Below the pieces are notes generated by a model that saw only the letters and a program-made list of their open reading frames with translations, was not told the origin of the DNA and ran no database searches. Below are positions 11,301 to 21,759 of a stretch of DNA of 64,000 bases, piece after piece. Location of the stretch: contig OZ021729.1 in assembly GCA_963978545.1 (NCBI GenBank), positions 85,106,670-85,170,669 of the forward strand, written 5' to 3'. Positions within the stretch are counted from its first letter, which is position 1. The number at the start of each line of letters is the position of its first letter. The position numbers and the translations under genes were made by a program. The stretch comes from Linyphia triangularis (taxonomy: Eukaryota > Arthropoda > Arachnida > Araneae > Linyphiidae).

Positions 11301-14300
11301 CATTTGGTTCTTTAAAAAAAAATTTAAGGAGGGCAACTAATTATAAGAAAAAAATTGAAAACTAAAAAAAAAAAAAAAAATCTGTAACGCACCGGCCCGT
11401 TTTGTAAAGACACGGACCGACCCGATGATTGCTCCGGACAACCCTATGGACAGTACGCGCCTGTTAGTAGACCTTAAAAGTACTTAGACAAGGCTTAGAT
11501 CTCATTAAAAATCCCTAATTTTTGTCACTTATCCGCTCTGCACCAAAATGTTATGGTATATTTGTATTACGCACGGACGCCCCCAGGAGGTGCACTTGCA
11601 CCCCCCTGGCTTTTGGATTTTTTTTAAAAAAATGAGGGAAAAGATAAAAAAAAAAAAAAAAAAAAAAAAAAAACACATGTCGTTTATATATTTATGTTAC
11701 AATGAACATTTTTTTTCTATTAATTTAGTCTTTGTTTCTTTCCTATGTCGTTTTTTATAGCTACTTGCGTGACGATTTTCTGGAGCTTGTTGTCTATCAT
11801 TATTAGAGGCTGACTAGTAGAAATTTTTAATTCTTTTATTGTATAATCATTTCGTGTATAGTTCTCAAAATTCTAGGAAAATGTTTTGTTTTTTAAGTCA
11901 TAAGATATACTATCTTGAAATCTATTTTTAGAATTCAATTGAACATATTCCAACACTGCCTTTCTGTTTTTTTTTCATTGTATCCGAAACTTGTAAGAAA
12001 CAAAAAAATGTTACTCTTCTGTATTTTTGCATCTTCGAGTTTCTCTATTCTAAACACTGTCTCTTGAATGCCGTGAGATCTAGTTGGATGATAATAAAAA
12101 AAAAATCGAAAAAAAAATATATTTTAATATTTTTACTATTTTGTATTTTTTTCTCTAGAACAGGGTTGCGCTTTTATATATACCATGAATTTTAACTATT
12201 CTCAAAGAGTATAATTTATAATGCATAATTATTAACATTTCTAAAAAAAATTAATAATTCTGATAAAAATATAGTCTTGCACCCCCTTGAAAATATTTCT
12301 GGGGGCGCCCATTGTATTACGCATATGCATCAACTTGTACATCGTCTATTTCGTATTTGCTGATTGGTGGAATGGAAATCAAATGGTTTTAGTTGTACCA
12401 GGGTTCCCACGGTCATTGAAAGTCATTAAAAGTGCTTAATATTTTTGAACTTGTTTTCAAGGCCTTGAAAATGCTTAGAGGTCCTTAAAAGTCCTTAATT
12501 TTTGCAGATTATAAAAATACAACTTGGACTTGCCATCCCAGCGTGACCGCAACGTATCTGCACCGCTTCAGAATTTTCAGACATATTTGTCCACTAATTT
12601 GTAACTTTTTTGGCAGAATATACTTTATTAAAAATTTATATATAGACATGATGCCTGAAAACAAATTTTCAAAGGTCCTTAAAAACATTGATTAGGTCCT
12701 TAAAAGTCATTGAAAAGCAGTGGCGAGGGGCCCGGTCATCGTTGGATTCGGCGATGAGTGCATAAATCACATGTAAAAAAATTAACAATTCACGCAAAAA
12801 AATTAAAAAAAAAAAATTTTTTTTGGAGGGTTTTTTCAATTTAATAACAATATTCTTAATTATTCTAGGCAGTATTTCATTAAAAAAAAACATTTTTTTA
12901 ACTGTTTCCTAATAAGTTACACAAGAAAGTGATAAAAAATCCATTAAAGGAAATTTCGTTCGTGCTGCCCTCTATATGAGATTCGATCATACTTTGCGAA
13001 TACGTTTTCTGAATAGTTTTCAGTTAGTGAAGGCATCAATGAGCGAATCTGATTCGTCGACAGGGCTCTCAGGTCATCGGAGATTATACCGAATACGTTT
13101 AGGGTTACGATAATTCTTGTAGATGTATTCCTGACATTTGGCGTGATATCTCCAAATCGGCGATAAAAGATTTTAAAGTGTTTTTTTAATTTTTATTTTT
13201 AATACTATGTATTACTTCCATTGTAATTTATTTCTTCCATACACAATTTAGATGACTACTAAGTAACATATGATTGGGTAATATAAAGATGAAAGTATTC
13301 TAATAATTAAAAATATTAGAAATCTGAAACTGTAATTTAGATTAACCGGGACATCGGTTTGGCGCATTTTTTAGAACGTTTATTATGTCTCCTGCCAGTG
13401 AACCTTTCAAATTAGTTTAAATTTACTTTGATTCATCAAATTTGGTTTTAAACTTAACGGGAAGAATATAATTAATACATTTTTTTTTTTTAAATTTTAT
13501 AAATTCTTCTCATGGGCACCTTTGTTTGCATTTAAGTTTTTATGTACTTGTGTAACTTTTTTAATTTCATTGATAATATAGGCTTGCGACACGATTTCAA
13601 TCCACACTCTATACTCTCCAATCGAAGGAATTGGGTCTGGATTAAAATTTGTCGTTACGCTTTAAACTTTTATTTTGAGACGCTGAAAAGGAAGGGTTAC
13701 ATATCCCCTCGTGGACGGCAACTAAATTTGGGTATATTTGTTTATCATGATTGCATGTAAATGCATTTAGTATGTATTGATCAAACACGGAGATGGGGGA
13801 GGGGGTAAGGACTTGTAATAAATTACAATAAAAACATTATTATTGTTCAAGTTTTCATTATTTATTGTAATTATGTTTTATTATTCATTATAATTATCTT
13901 TCATTATGCATCAGAATTTAATTTATTAAAATGTGTTACTATTTTATAGATTTTAACAAGCAGTGATTATTTTTCTTCTTTATAAATAATTATTTAATAC
14001 ATAAAAAAACTAGTCAATTAATATTTGTTTCGTTATTGTAATTTTCGCCGATTCCCAATGGGACAGAATCATGAAAAACTCTCTCTACTCAAAATCAAGA
14101 TCGTTTGAGCAATCTTTCTCTCTTGTCGATTGAAAAAGATATGTTGGTGACACTTCGAAAAAGTGGCAATTTTTATAACCAAGTTATAGAAAAGTTTACA
14201 ACAAAGACCCGAAACTTGAGTATAAATATGTGTTTAATTTCAAACTTTACAATAGGAAAATATAGTAGTCGGATTGGCAGACCCAATGTATATGTGTCAA

Positions 14301-17300
14301 AATATTGATTGGTTATTTTAACCATTTACTTATTGTTTTTAAATCACTCTCCAAATATAAAATATTATAAATAAAAATGCTCGTACAATTTTTATATATA
14401 ATAATATTTAATTTACAATGTTTTACTATGGGTATTTTATTATTATAAGTTTTAGTTTGATAAATACATTTTTTTTTATACCATTAATCTTTTGTATCAT
14501 TATTTTCATTTAAATGTCTTTATTTTTATTCATAACATCCTACTGAAAATTATTTACATTTACTACAGAAATAAGCACTAATTTCAGTCATTTGTGGCGA
14601 AATTATACAACCAAGTTGGCTAGTTATCAGTAAAAAGAAGATTACTAGTAAAAAGCGCGAAATGCAAAATATTGAAGTGAATGAAATTTAAAATGTCAGC
14701 CGGGCTTATTTAAAAAAATGTGTTTTAGCTTAACAAGAATTTTTGTGCCACATCCTTAATACATGTAAAATTTGAGAACATTTGTCTATCACTATTGTAT
14801 GCAAATGCATGTAGTAACGATTGAGAGTTGGGGGGGAGGAAAAGATTTACCAATGACCACTACGAAAAGTCACGCCTCGCCACTGTTGAAAAGTCATTGA
14901 TTTTCATTCTGTGTACAGTGTATACTGTGAGACAAACGCGTGAAATTAGAGTTTACGTTTTACGAGCCAAAAAATCAAAGATAGTCTGTTTATAAGTCAA
15001 ATTGCGCACGAATCATTTTGATATTGACATTCTGCACAAACCAGATGTAAAGTAAATGCCTGATACATGAAAAGTCATTGATTTTCATTCTATGATTTCA
15101 GTGGAAACCCAGTAATAATAGAAGTAAGTATTAAACTGAGTTTAAACCGCAATCAGGCGCGTAGCTAGGGAAAGGGATATGGGGATGTTATCCCCTCCCG
15201 AAATTTTTCTAATAGCTATTAAAACACAAAAATCAAAAGATTTTTTTTGTTTAACATTGTAAATTTATTTAAATGTTTTTAAATTTCTAAGCACATGCAA
15301 GACATTACCTGTTATCTGGATTACTAAATGCTTTCGGTATTAAAAACAAAAATAATTGTTGTGATTTAATAACTTATAATTTCATCTCTCTCTCCCCCCC
15401 CCCCCTGAATTTTTGTTTTAGCTACGCCGCTGACCGCAATGATAGAGAACATTTCTTCAACGTCCAGAAATTACACTTGTTTTCATTGCTCTCTGAATCT
15501 GTTCCCTCTACATATCATCCAACCTTGCAGGGCCGTGACCAGGGGGGAAACCGACGGGATAATTAAAACCTCACAAAATTGTGCGAAATCTTGTTTCACC
15601 ACTTCCACTTTTTTGTGTGTGTGTAACTTGCTAAACCATACCCCCCCCCCCCCAGTTTTCCGAAAAAATATCCTGGCTACGGAGTTGCAACCTTTTTAAC
15701 TTTTTCCAACCCGCTTTACGACCAGACTGTATATTGGTTAGCGTGCTAGCTTCTAGACCGCGAGGTTGCGGGTTCCGAGTCCCGTGTTAGGCATGGGTGT
15801 TTGTAAATGTATGTTGGCTTGACGAATGTTTCGGCGCATTATAGCCCACGTGTTGCTGATGACGCCAGATAATCTGAAAACAACCAACCAACCCGCTTTA
15901 CAATGCCCTATTGTTTTTGGTATACTTATGTAATCATTGTGATTTAATATTAACTTCATGAGTTATATTTATTATTTTTAAAAATTGAATTTTTATTTCA
16001 TTTATTCTAACTTAATTTTTTTGTACAAAATGAAGGTTGTTGGAGACGGTGTCCGGCTTCGGTCCCGGAGAAAGAATGACAGTTACAGTCAATGGAATAT
16101 TTTACTTAAAAGTAAGTTTTAATTGCATTGTTCTCAGTTTTTTATTTAGGTAGAACCTAAGTCATTTTTTAGCATATGATAGACAAAATGAAGTTTTGAA
16201 AATTAAAGCCATACTTAAAAAATATTATTTAAAGGGTATATTGTTATTGGGCACAAGCATATCCCCAAGTGTTACCAAACGATAGGATCCTACTTAAGAT
16301 TATTCATGATTGTGAGTTTTTTTCCGCTTTCTAGGCTGTTTCATGAAATTTTTGGAAAAAGTGGCATTAAACTGAATACCACAAAATTACACAATTCATT
16401 ATAAACATCTTTGTGGCATGTTTTCCATCCAGATTCGATTCGGTAAGACCAAAAGAAATCGTTGATTTTTTTTTTTTTTTTTTTTTTTACCATTTCCTCG
16501 GAAACGGCTTGATATCATCAACATTACTGCAAGCTGTTTGAGTAGTTATAAAGTTATCTCCATAATGAGATAACTAATGAGACTTCATAATGAGAATGAG
16601 TACTGATAATTAAAAGATCAGTTATAATCAATATCAGACAACAAAGACGATGGGGGTCTACAAATGAGGGGAAAACAAAGGTTTTACCGACAAACCACCA
16701 AAATGAGGTTGTAACTAATCCACTTTACCTCCTTAGCCGATATTAGAGGCTTTAATAAGAAGGAACGTCGTTTGTTTTTTCTCTTTCATATTTTGTGTAA
16801 CGCCTGTCAAAGTATTGCTTCTATCTAAGCAAATGAATATTTTTAGTGAATGTAACAGTACCCAGATAGCACACTCATATGGGTTCACATGGGATTAGTG
16901 GAAGTTTTACCTTATGGGGCCTGATGGGCAATCTATACGAGAACCACATAGGTTGGGGTACACGAGTTCTATAAGGGTTCACATGGGCCTACACAAATAA
17001 CCCATATTAACACACGTGGATTTCCTAGCTAGAATAAGATGGAAATTCTGTACGGATCTAGATAGGCCCCTTACGAAAAATCTATATAGAGGCCTATCAG
17101 TATAATAAGCTCCATATGATTGCATGTTTTGCTTAGGGTCTGAGCACCACAAGCGATGGACACAACCTCTAGCCACAGCAGTGTATAAATAAGCCCCATA
17201 AGATTGCATGTTTCACTTCGAGGGGCTTGTCTCAAGGACTGAAATGGTGACACCCGTCCGCCACTTGAGTGATTTAGTATAATAAAATATCTACATTTCA

Positions 17301-17997
17301 CATTTATTTTTCTGCATTTCTGTTAAGGTATACATATACATTAGGATTTGCGAAATTTGACTCAAGTCTGCGTTTTTGTTTTTTTGTTTTAAAATATTCC
17401 CGAATTCATTACCATTAAAATGATACCATTTTCTTTCTGAGACTTAAATTACTTTTTAAAATTACAGTAGGTTTTGTGAACCTGTTTTGTATCACGTTCA
17501 TTAGTGCAGTAAACTTTAAACACGTGTTTTCTGAAGAATGATATTTTGGTGTTACATGACAACTTTATATTTAAAAACTTATAATTAAATAAATATTGAC
17601 GCCAAACTTAAAATTCTCCATAGGAACATGCGTCAATATAATATCTCTTATTTGCAATAAAAAATAATATCTCTAAGTTAATTACAAGTTTATTTATGTA
17701 TGTTCTAATAATGCCCTAATTAGTCACTTTAATTGCAATTAGCTGATCAAAAAATTGACGGGAAAAAAAAGTTTATGTATAAAAATGCATCATTTTTAAT
17801 TCTGATATACGGCCAAAATGTTTGAAATTATAACCTAAAAATTAAAGAAAATCATCTCATTGTATATGTATACCTTAAGGCCATATTTATTTTTTTAGGT
17901 CAACGAATATGTGTCCGTGGTGATCGACAACTCGTCAAAGCACGACTTCGACGTCTTTGATGGGTCTCAGTTCAGCGGTTACTTGATAGGAGTCTAA
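463..17997 (+). CDS. C1QTNF12: Adipolin/erythroferrone-like secreted C1q protein (7 exons, N-terminus missing)
   Basis: Seven exons with GT-AG borders and matching phases encode 288 residues plus stop. Order: a linker with QTWDYFQRQ and a very basic stretch, seven collagen G-X-Y triplets (GPPGPRGPVGPRGPKG), a helix (EEMVEEVRLALNEML), then a C1q/TNF-like domain with TGRFVAPRTGFYQFNVRMHL, a C-x4-C pair in LCVDGAC, LLETVSGFGPGERM and a closing GSQFSGYLIGV. From knowledge of the family, the layout and several blocks match vertebrate adipolin, whose end reads FSGLLLG and whose C1q domain has a matching C-x4-C pair. Human adipolin is about 300 residues, so a signal peptide and start of the pro-region should lie left of position 1. 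Expected role: secreted, trimeric signalling protein; the arthropod function is unknown. It could descend from the common ancestor of C1QTNF12 and ERFE, so the symbol marks the family, not strict orthology. Confidence 0.88.
760..1425. mobile_element. Foldback/long-TIR MITE, family F, copy 1
   Basis: Left end CTGAGAGGCGACTGCAATTT and right end, reversed, GACGACTGCAATTTTTGGAC are arms of a long imperfect palindrome of roughly 300 bp per side (for example the ttgccaaat, acttgccaaataatg and gtgagtagattac blocks recur inverted). No coding capacity. Copies 2 and 3 are at 25598 and 44267. Confidence 0.82.
1741..2520. repeat. Minisatellite, 56-bp unit, about 14 copies
   Basis: Unit starts aaatgtgatgactgcaactt and ends ctgcactactaaat. 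Units differ at a gatg/gaag site and a cgctg/cgttg site; one has cagcctc for caacttc and one a 2-bp insertion at about 2427. Preceded by a (TC)n tract at 1698-1713. Lies in the intron after visible exon 1 of the adipolin-like gene. Confidence 0.97.
2840..3310 (-). repeat. Interspersed repeat family R, copy 1
   Basis: Reverse-complement match to 34220-34580 and 44990-45440, including ttgaaagt...cattaccccctatgt, gaccacagacagacat, ggttccatggccacc and ccgttttttagcaatcactg. Contains an A16 run. Encoded peptides look alike between copies only because the DNA is repeated. Confidence 0.8.
3550..3650. repeat. Short repeat shared with 38785-38885
   Basis: gattaaccaaccacagttca and accttgtaaagtgctatgag recur, slightly changed, at 38795-38865, both ending near a cacattatt block. 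Family unknown. Confidence 0.6.
4100..4775. repeat. Four diverged tandem units of about 170-220 bp
   Basis: Recurrent order: gcgcg...gcattgttttc, tgttgccgac, ggcgaacc, gtttcgtt-tctcgga-cttta, aagtgctttagtttt, tttggaccgta. Units start near 4105, 4315, 4500 and 4675; the last is shortened. Confidence 0.75.
5081..5136. repeat. Perfect 24-bp inverted repeat with 8-nt loop
   Basis: Arm tttgaataccaccaactcat plus tgta at 5081-5104, loop tgtttcac, arm repeated exactly in reverse complement at 5113-5136. A second partial arm (ttggtggtattcaaa) follows at 5138-5152. Confidence 0.95.
5353..5388. repeat. Poly-T tract, 36 bases
   Basis: Unbroken run of T inside the hAT-like element at 3855-5520. Confidence 0.98.
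6139..6760. repeat. Minisatellite, 24-bp unit, about 25 copies
   Basis: Unit ctgtcactgttttctattaa + gttc, almost invariant; edge units vary (ttttttgt on the left, gatttc and catgtc on the right). Because 24 is divisible by three, it is open in several frames on both strands; none is a gene. Sits about 70 bp before the collagen exon. Confidence 0.97.
6830..6941 (+). CDS. C1QTNF12: Adipolin-like collagen-stub exon
   Basis: Acceptor gtcttttag, donor gtaggt; 112 bp, enters in phase 0 and leaves one base. It encodes seven G-X-Y triplets and then a charged helix beginning ANITKEEMVEEVRLALN. The exon lies only about 70 bp downstream of the 24-bp minisatellite. Confidence 0.88.
6972..7599 (-). mobile_element. 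Solo LTR (Gypsy-like), copy 1
   Basis: On the minus strand begins TGTTACGAATTTCTG and ends CCAAGCAACA, flanked on both sides by the 4-bp duplication ATAT (6968-6971, 7600-7603). 628 bp. Homologous along its length to the LTR at 49454-50181. TG...CA ends and a 4-bp duplication fit Ty3/Gypsy; no internal region remains. Confidence 0.9.
7952..7992 (+). CDS. C1QTNF12: Adipolin-like 41-bp microexon
   Basis: Acceptor ttatgtttcag, donor gtaagt; 41 bp encoding EMLHKNLLVGADPR with the first base from the previous exon. It was found because the previous exon ends with one base while the next is open only in phase 0; 2+39 bases repair the frame exactly, and the peptide continues the helix. Confidence 0.8.
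8044..8239. mobile_element. TTAA-flanked MITE, family T, copy 1
   Basis: Inverted ends ccctttgcactcc / ggagtgcaaaggg between TTAA at 8040-8043 and 8240-8243, the target site of piggyBac-type elements. The body (cgaatttccgcatca, ggtcctctcg) recurs at the right end of the window. Confidence 0.75.
8337..8519 (+). CDS. C1QTNF12: Adipolin-like exon, start of C1q region
   Basis: Acceptor tttctttgcag, donor gtgagc; 183 bp, phase 0 to 0, 61 residues. Begins CTALCVSNLASNTTGPVAQ, with a Cys pair and an N-glycosylation site (NTT), and ends SRMELDMFKQ. The other two frames contain stops. Confidence 0.86.
8520..9501. other. Intron, mostly unassigned
   Basis: AT-rich. A local palindrome near 8916-8966 (ttaccgaacc ... 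ggttcggggg) around tgacgtca may be a decayed MITE. No coding signal. Confidence 0.4.
9502..9739. mobile_element. Palindromic MITE family C, copy 2
   Basis: Full-length, about 238 bp, with ends tatactaaactccaact and gttgaagtttagtata. Its centre (cctgtagagaac in reverse) is oppositely oriented to copy 1, as expected for a near-palindrome. Confidence 0.9.
9893..10101 (+). CDS. C1QTNF12: Adipolin-like exon, C1q domain core
   Basis: Acceptor cttacttgcag, donor gtaagt; 209 bp, phase 0 in, two bases out. Contains the hallmark GRFVAPRTGFYQFNV strand of C1q/TNF domains and FSVGLCVDGACG, whose C-x4-C spacing matches adipolin. GC-richer than the flanking introns, as expected for coding sequence. Confidence 0.93.
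10285..10465 (-). mobile_element. tRNA-derived SINE, copy 1
   Basis: In SINE orientation: gccgaccaaacggtatagtg head, A-box-like tagtggttagcgtgc, arm cttctag, B-box ggttccgagtcc (one extra C against the usual ggttcganntcc form), then atgggtgtttgtaaatgtat, cgaatgtttcggcgcatta, gccagataatctgaaaac and a short (AACC)n tail. The head resembles tRNA-Arg(UCU). Target duplication ccagttaaaatttt at 10271-10284 and 10466-10479. Use this entry as the family description. Confidence 0.95.
10553..11463. mobile_element. hAT-like element H1
   Basis: Starts CAGGGGCGTACTGG and ends CCAGTACGCGCCTG-like (cagtacgcgcctg) with exact 8-bp duplication ttagtaga at 10545-10552 and 11464-11471. Interior very rich in (T)TAATTAA-type sequence; no transposase. 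Related copies at 42658 and 44166. Confidence 0.9.
11572..12313. mobile_element. hAT-like element with GC-rich ends
   Basis: Inverted ends ggacgcccccagg ... and, reversed, gggcgcccccag; flanked by tattacgc on both sides. Interior AT-rich with an A31 run near 11648 and no open frame of note. Confidence 0.78.
12399..15112. mobile_element. Probable older element, CAGGGTTCCCAC type, interrupted
   Basis: Left end cagggttcccacggtcattg; right end gtggaaacccag. Body carries repeated aagtccttaa / ttgaaaagtcattg phrases also seen at 10500, 11465 and 18050. The next element lies inside it. No clear flanking duplication, so the outer border is tentative. Confidence 0.5.
12718..14885. mobile_element. hAT-like element, 2.17 kb
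   Basis: Starts CAGTGGCGAGG and ends CCTCGCCACTG; exact 8-bp duplication ttgaaaag at 12710-12717 and 14886-14893. Two similar internal blocks (tatttgtttatcatgattgc at 13736, ttgtctatcactattgtatg at 14780) suggest an internal duplication. Short open frames only. Confidence 0.88.
15154..15432. mobile_element. Short hAT-like MITE
   Basis: CAGGCGCGTAGCTAGG at the left and agctacgccgctg at the right; exact 8-bp duplication accgcaat at 15146-15153 and 15433-15440. 279 bp with a C-run at 15395-15405. Confidence 0.9.
15527..15687. mobile_element. Very short hAT-like MITE
   Basis: gcagggccgtgaccaggggg at the left and cctggctacggagttg at the right, with caacctt on both sides. Contains a C13 run. Ends resemble those of 15154-15432. 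Confidence 0.6.
15720..15889 (+). mobile_element. SINE, copy 2
   Basis: Head degraded (gaccagactgtatattggtt), 5 bp lost in the ggcttgtctaatgacg segment. Duplication aacccgctttac at 15708-15719 and 15890-15901. Confidence 0.93.
16036..16111 (+). CDS. C1QTNF12: Adipolin-like exon, C1q domain
   Basis: Acceptor aaaatgaag, donor gtaagt; 76 bp. One base completes ATG with the previous exon, then LLETVSGFGPGERMTVTVNG and IFYLK. The acceptor has a weak pyrimidine tract, but the phase and the match to the LEAVSG block of adipolin support it. Confidence 0.86.
16860..17240. repeat. Possible interspersed repeat beginning cccagatagcacac
   Basis: Distinct from flanking AT-rich intron: cccagatagcacac, repeated gggttcacatggg and cccataagattgcatg / ccatatgattgcatg phrases. 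No second full copy in the window, so the family is not identified. Confidence 0.35.
17899..17997 (+). CDS. C1QTNF12: Adipolin-like terminal exon
   Basis: Acceptor tatttttttag; 99 bp, phase 0, ends with TAA. Encodes VNEYVSVVIDNSSKHDFDVF and closes with the typical C1q ending GSQFSGYLIGV. No clear AATAAA was found in the first few hundred bases after the stop, so the 3' UTR end is not placed. Confidence 0.92.
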   Translation, partial: VNEYVSVVIDNSSKHDFDVFDGSQFSGYLIGV

Positions 17998-18047
17998 CAT
18001 GACGGATTCAAAAGAATTTATTTTTTCAAATAATTGCCTGGTACTAA

Positions 18048-18260
18048 TACAAGGTTCCCACTGGTGTTGAAAAGTCCTTCATAACACCCAAAATTTTTGG
18101 ATTTTATTTTAAGAACCCTTAAAAATAGTTTCATTAGTTCGATACTACATATCCTTAATTTTTGTTGTAGTTGACAGCTATACAATAACGGCTATACAGT
18201 TTTCTAATTTAGTCCTTAAAAATTGAAATTGTGTTCCAAGAAAGTCTTCAAAAAATAATT
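18048..18260. repeat. Fragment of the CAGGGTTCCCAC-type repeat
   Basis: caaggttcccactgg, ttgaaaagtccttc and agtccttaaaaattg match the phrases of 12399-12710. Lies just after the adipolin-like stop codon and could be part of its 3' UTR. Confidence 0.55.
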
Positions 18261-18896
18261 TTTTAACTCGGGAAAAATTGTGAAAATCCTACAACCATGT
18301 CCCATAAATACAGCATTTTTTAAAGCCAATCTATCAAACAAGTTATGGAAAAGCTACACCATTGCTTAAAGTTGTGCTTTCAAAAGAACCTATACATGTT
18401 AACAGCATTATTTGAAATATATAAACAATTTTTGACACAATCGTCAAGAAAGTCCACCAAGTATGCGTTTCAAACTTTTGTACACCATTTCAATCAAAAC
18501 CTTTTTCTAATATGAACTCCTTTTTTTACAACTGACTCCAATATTCATAAAACATTGCTGCTTTCTTAAGAAGTAAACACCAGATACATATTTTCAGATA
18601 CAGATCAGGAATATGTCGAAAAATTTAATTCATTTGATTGACAATTTCTAAAAGAATTCAAAGAAATGTGCACAGTTGATCGTAGGAAGCAATTGCTTAA
18701 GATAAAAAAAAATATCAGGAAAGTTACCATCAAGATTTTAAAAACACGTGATTCATACTTTTGAGCAGAAAGTTATAAGTTGTCTTCTTAATGAATTTAA
18801 AATATCTTAAAACTTTATTTCTCAGATGGGTAGTAACAAGAGTGTTGGGCTATTTCATTGGCTGTATCGTATTTTTAATCAACTCCACATTTTGCC

Positions 18897-19073
18897 GCCG
18901 ACCAAACGGTATAGTGGTTAGCGTGCTAGCTTCTAGACCGCGAGGTTGCGGGTTCCGAGTCCCGTGTTAGGCATGGGTGTTTGTAAATGCATGTTGGCTT
19001 GTCTAATGACGAATGTTTCGGCGCATTATAGCCCTCGTGTTGCTGACGGCGCCAGATAATCTGAATACAACCA
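18897..19073 (+). mobile_element. SINE, copy 3
   Basis: Near-consensus head and tail (ctgaatacaaccaat). No convincing target duplication was found. Confidence 0.92.
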
Positions 19074-19107
19074 ATCTGCTTTGTATAATACATGATTTTT
19101 TTTTCCC

Positions 19108-19215
19108 ATCCGTATTTTTCTTCCACCCAAGGATCTGGCAACGGCTTCATTTTCCCATTGTTAAGCAGTCCATCCAGTTGTTTATCTATATCGATGGGTT
19201 CAACTTCTTTTCGCC
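19108..19215 (-). repeat. Repeat encoding IDKQLDxLL-like peptide, copy 1
   Basis: Minus strand reads PIDIDKQLDGLLNNGKMKPL; nearly the same DNA occurs at 38700-38745 (+) and 38985-39050 (-). Probably a TE fragment. Confidence 0.6.
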
Positions 19216-19299
19216 AAATTGTCATGGAGTTCATTTAATTTCACTTTAAAATGATGGCCATTGTAAAAAAAAAGCATCCCGAACTCTTACCATCTCGAA

Positions 19300-21750
19300 A
19301 ACAAGCATTGTTCGAACAAACGATTATTTTATGGAGAATCACAGCCTTTTCCCTTTTTGAAGACAGCAAGGCGATCGCTTAAAAAATATTCGTCAATGAT
19401 GGAGGTGATTTCAGGGTAATTTAACAGTCCACCTCCAATCTGCAATCTGGGTTTCAAAAAGAACCCCGACGAACTGTTGCAAGAAAAAAATTCTCAAAGT
19501 TCAAAAGAGTTTCCACGATTTGATTTTGAAAACATTTAATCTTTTAAGTTGAAGTTTTAGTTCTAAAATGAAGTCGAAATATTTTGAACTTAAACAATTT
19601 TGTCTGTCTTTAGAAAATGTCAACAAAGGTGCTTTTTTAAATGGACAATTTATCATGAGCCTTCAACTTATGTACCTTTGCATTGGAACGAGATCATAAA
19701 ATCATTCTATTTTAGAGGATAGGCTCTTGTTTTTGACTAAAAAAAGTTTATTTCTACTTTAGTTTTCATCACTAGTATTTTTCACTTTTATCAAGGTTCA
19801 AATTTTTCTCAAACTACTCTCAAAATCACAAAAAAATCTGAGTGTAGTTGGTTAAAAACATGAACCTACCCTCTAAAACAATTTTAAACTACTTTGTATG
19901 TAAACTGATTTGGTAATCCAGGATCTTTGTCTTTTTATTATTATTATTTATTTTTTAATCATGTGTAACCTAAGCTTTTAAATTCTAGCAACAAAATGTG
20001 AAAGAAAATTAAAATTGTAACAATTTTCTTATGTGATTTCATGTAGTGGTGCTAATATGTTATGCGTATGTTTTTTAAGTGTATTTTATCATTAAAAATA
20101 AGTGTAACTGTTGAGTGACGAATTACTTTATTGACATCAAAATACGATTTTTCTCGATGTTTTCATTTGACATTATTTAATACATTTTATAGTTACAATT
20201 TGATGAGAAATTTCAAAATTATCCCATACGGAAAATAATGCAGTTTTAACTTCAATAGTGCTTGTTAATCTTTGCTAAAATAGCAACTTTTAATTTACAT
20301 AACTTATTTCAATTAAAATTTGTTATTTTCCAAGGTATGAACAATTCTTCTTTGTGGTGAAATTCTTTCTTTACGACACACAGAAGTTGTAATTAAAAAT
20401 TAACATTCAACTGAATACGTATTTTATATAATTTATTTTAGCGATTTTATTTATTATATTTATTTTAGCAGAGATTAACAAGATTGTTACTAGATTGCAA
20501 GTACTATTGAAGTTAAATGCATTCAGCAATTCAAAATGTTATTTTAAATTACTCAACTAAAAATAATGGGCAACGTCTTAATTTACTGAAAATTGGGTTT
20601 TAATGAGTGACACGAGTTTACTATTCCTGGGTAGTTTAATTCGCGGCTCCAAATACACAGGTAAAATTAGATTTGTTGTTGGAATATGTTAGGCACATTT
20701 AAGTATGCACAGTAAATTATATAAAATATTTTTTTAGTAAACAATAAAAGCATCGAAATTTAAGTGGGTTCTTTTCGAGAAAAGATATACTGATTGTAAG
20801 CAACTTTGCAGGACTATTAAAAAGGAAACAAAGCACAGAACGCAAATAAAAAAAACTACGAACGATGGCTATACTTGCATTCTAATTGATGAAATAACAG
20901 AAGTCAGGTACCGTTATGAATCGTGGAAGGTCTATTGTATATAATTTTTTTTTTTATCATGCGGGGTCATCTACATATTAAAACTAAATCAAACTTTCAA
21001 ATGTTCCACTGGCAATTCAAAAAGCGTCTAAATACAAAATTTCATAATTGTCCAATGAGTGGTTAGCAATTTAAACGATGTCAAAAAAAAAAAAAAAAAA
21101 AAAAAAAAGGCAAATAAATGTTAAAAAAAATAATTGTTTTTCATCCATAAATTTTGAAATGATTACTATATCTTAGAAATTTTTGTTTCAAATGCCAAAC
21201 ATAAATAACGCACAACTTTTGTTTTAAACAGTTTTTTAATAATTAATAAAAACAAGTTTTAAAATCTTTAAATCGAAACTTTTTTTTTTTGCTTCCATTA
21301 GAATTATCATTGTCGAAAACCCCTCCAGAATATTTTCCCTTCCATTTTAACTTTTGGTTCTCAATGTTTTAGCAAAAATGTAAAAAAAGTTCATTTTAAG
21401 GGATTACGTCTTGAAGCACGCAAAACTTTTGCTGCTTCCCCGCTTTAAAGAGGTTTGGACCAGCCAAAAAAATTTCGCCCATAAGTGACTTGTTTCTCAA
21501 CATAATGAATTGAAATTTGGTATCTAGGGTAAACGAAGAATTCTAAATCGAATGAAAACATTAAAAATTTTAATATGAATCCCTATTTTTTAAGTTAAAT
21601 TTACTTAGTATACAGCCACTAAAAAAAATGAAGTTTGAAAGTTTTAATTCATCACAATTCTAAGGGTTCAGAGTAAGAGCCAGAAACACGAATGATATGG
21701 AGGCGTACTTTTCCCAGCATATTTCTCTCTGGTGTAACGCTTTGAAAGGC
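19300..21750. other. Intergenic stretch, nothing recognised
   Basis: AT-rich sequence with homopolymers (A25 at 21081-21108). I see no coding signal or repeat end. It lies between the 3' ends of the two genes. Confidence 0.4.
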
Positions 21751-21759
21751 TGCAGATAC

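Noticed and set aside
18897..18975. SINE heads as functional tRNA genes
   Set aside because: No acceptor stem pairing, extra base in the B-box and continuation into a SINE body; they are tRNA-derived, not tRNAs.
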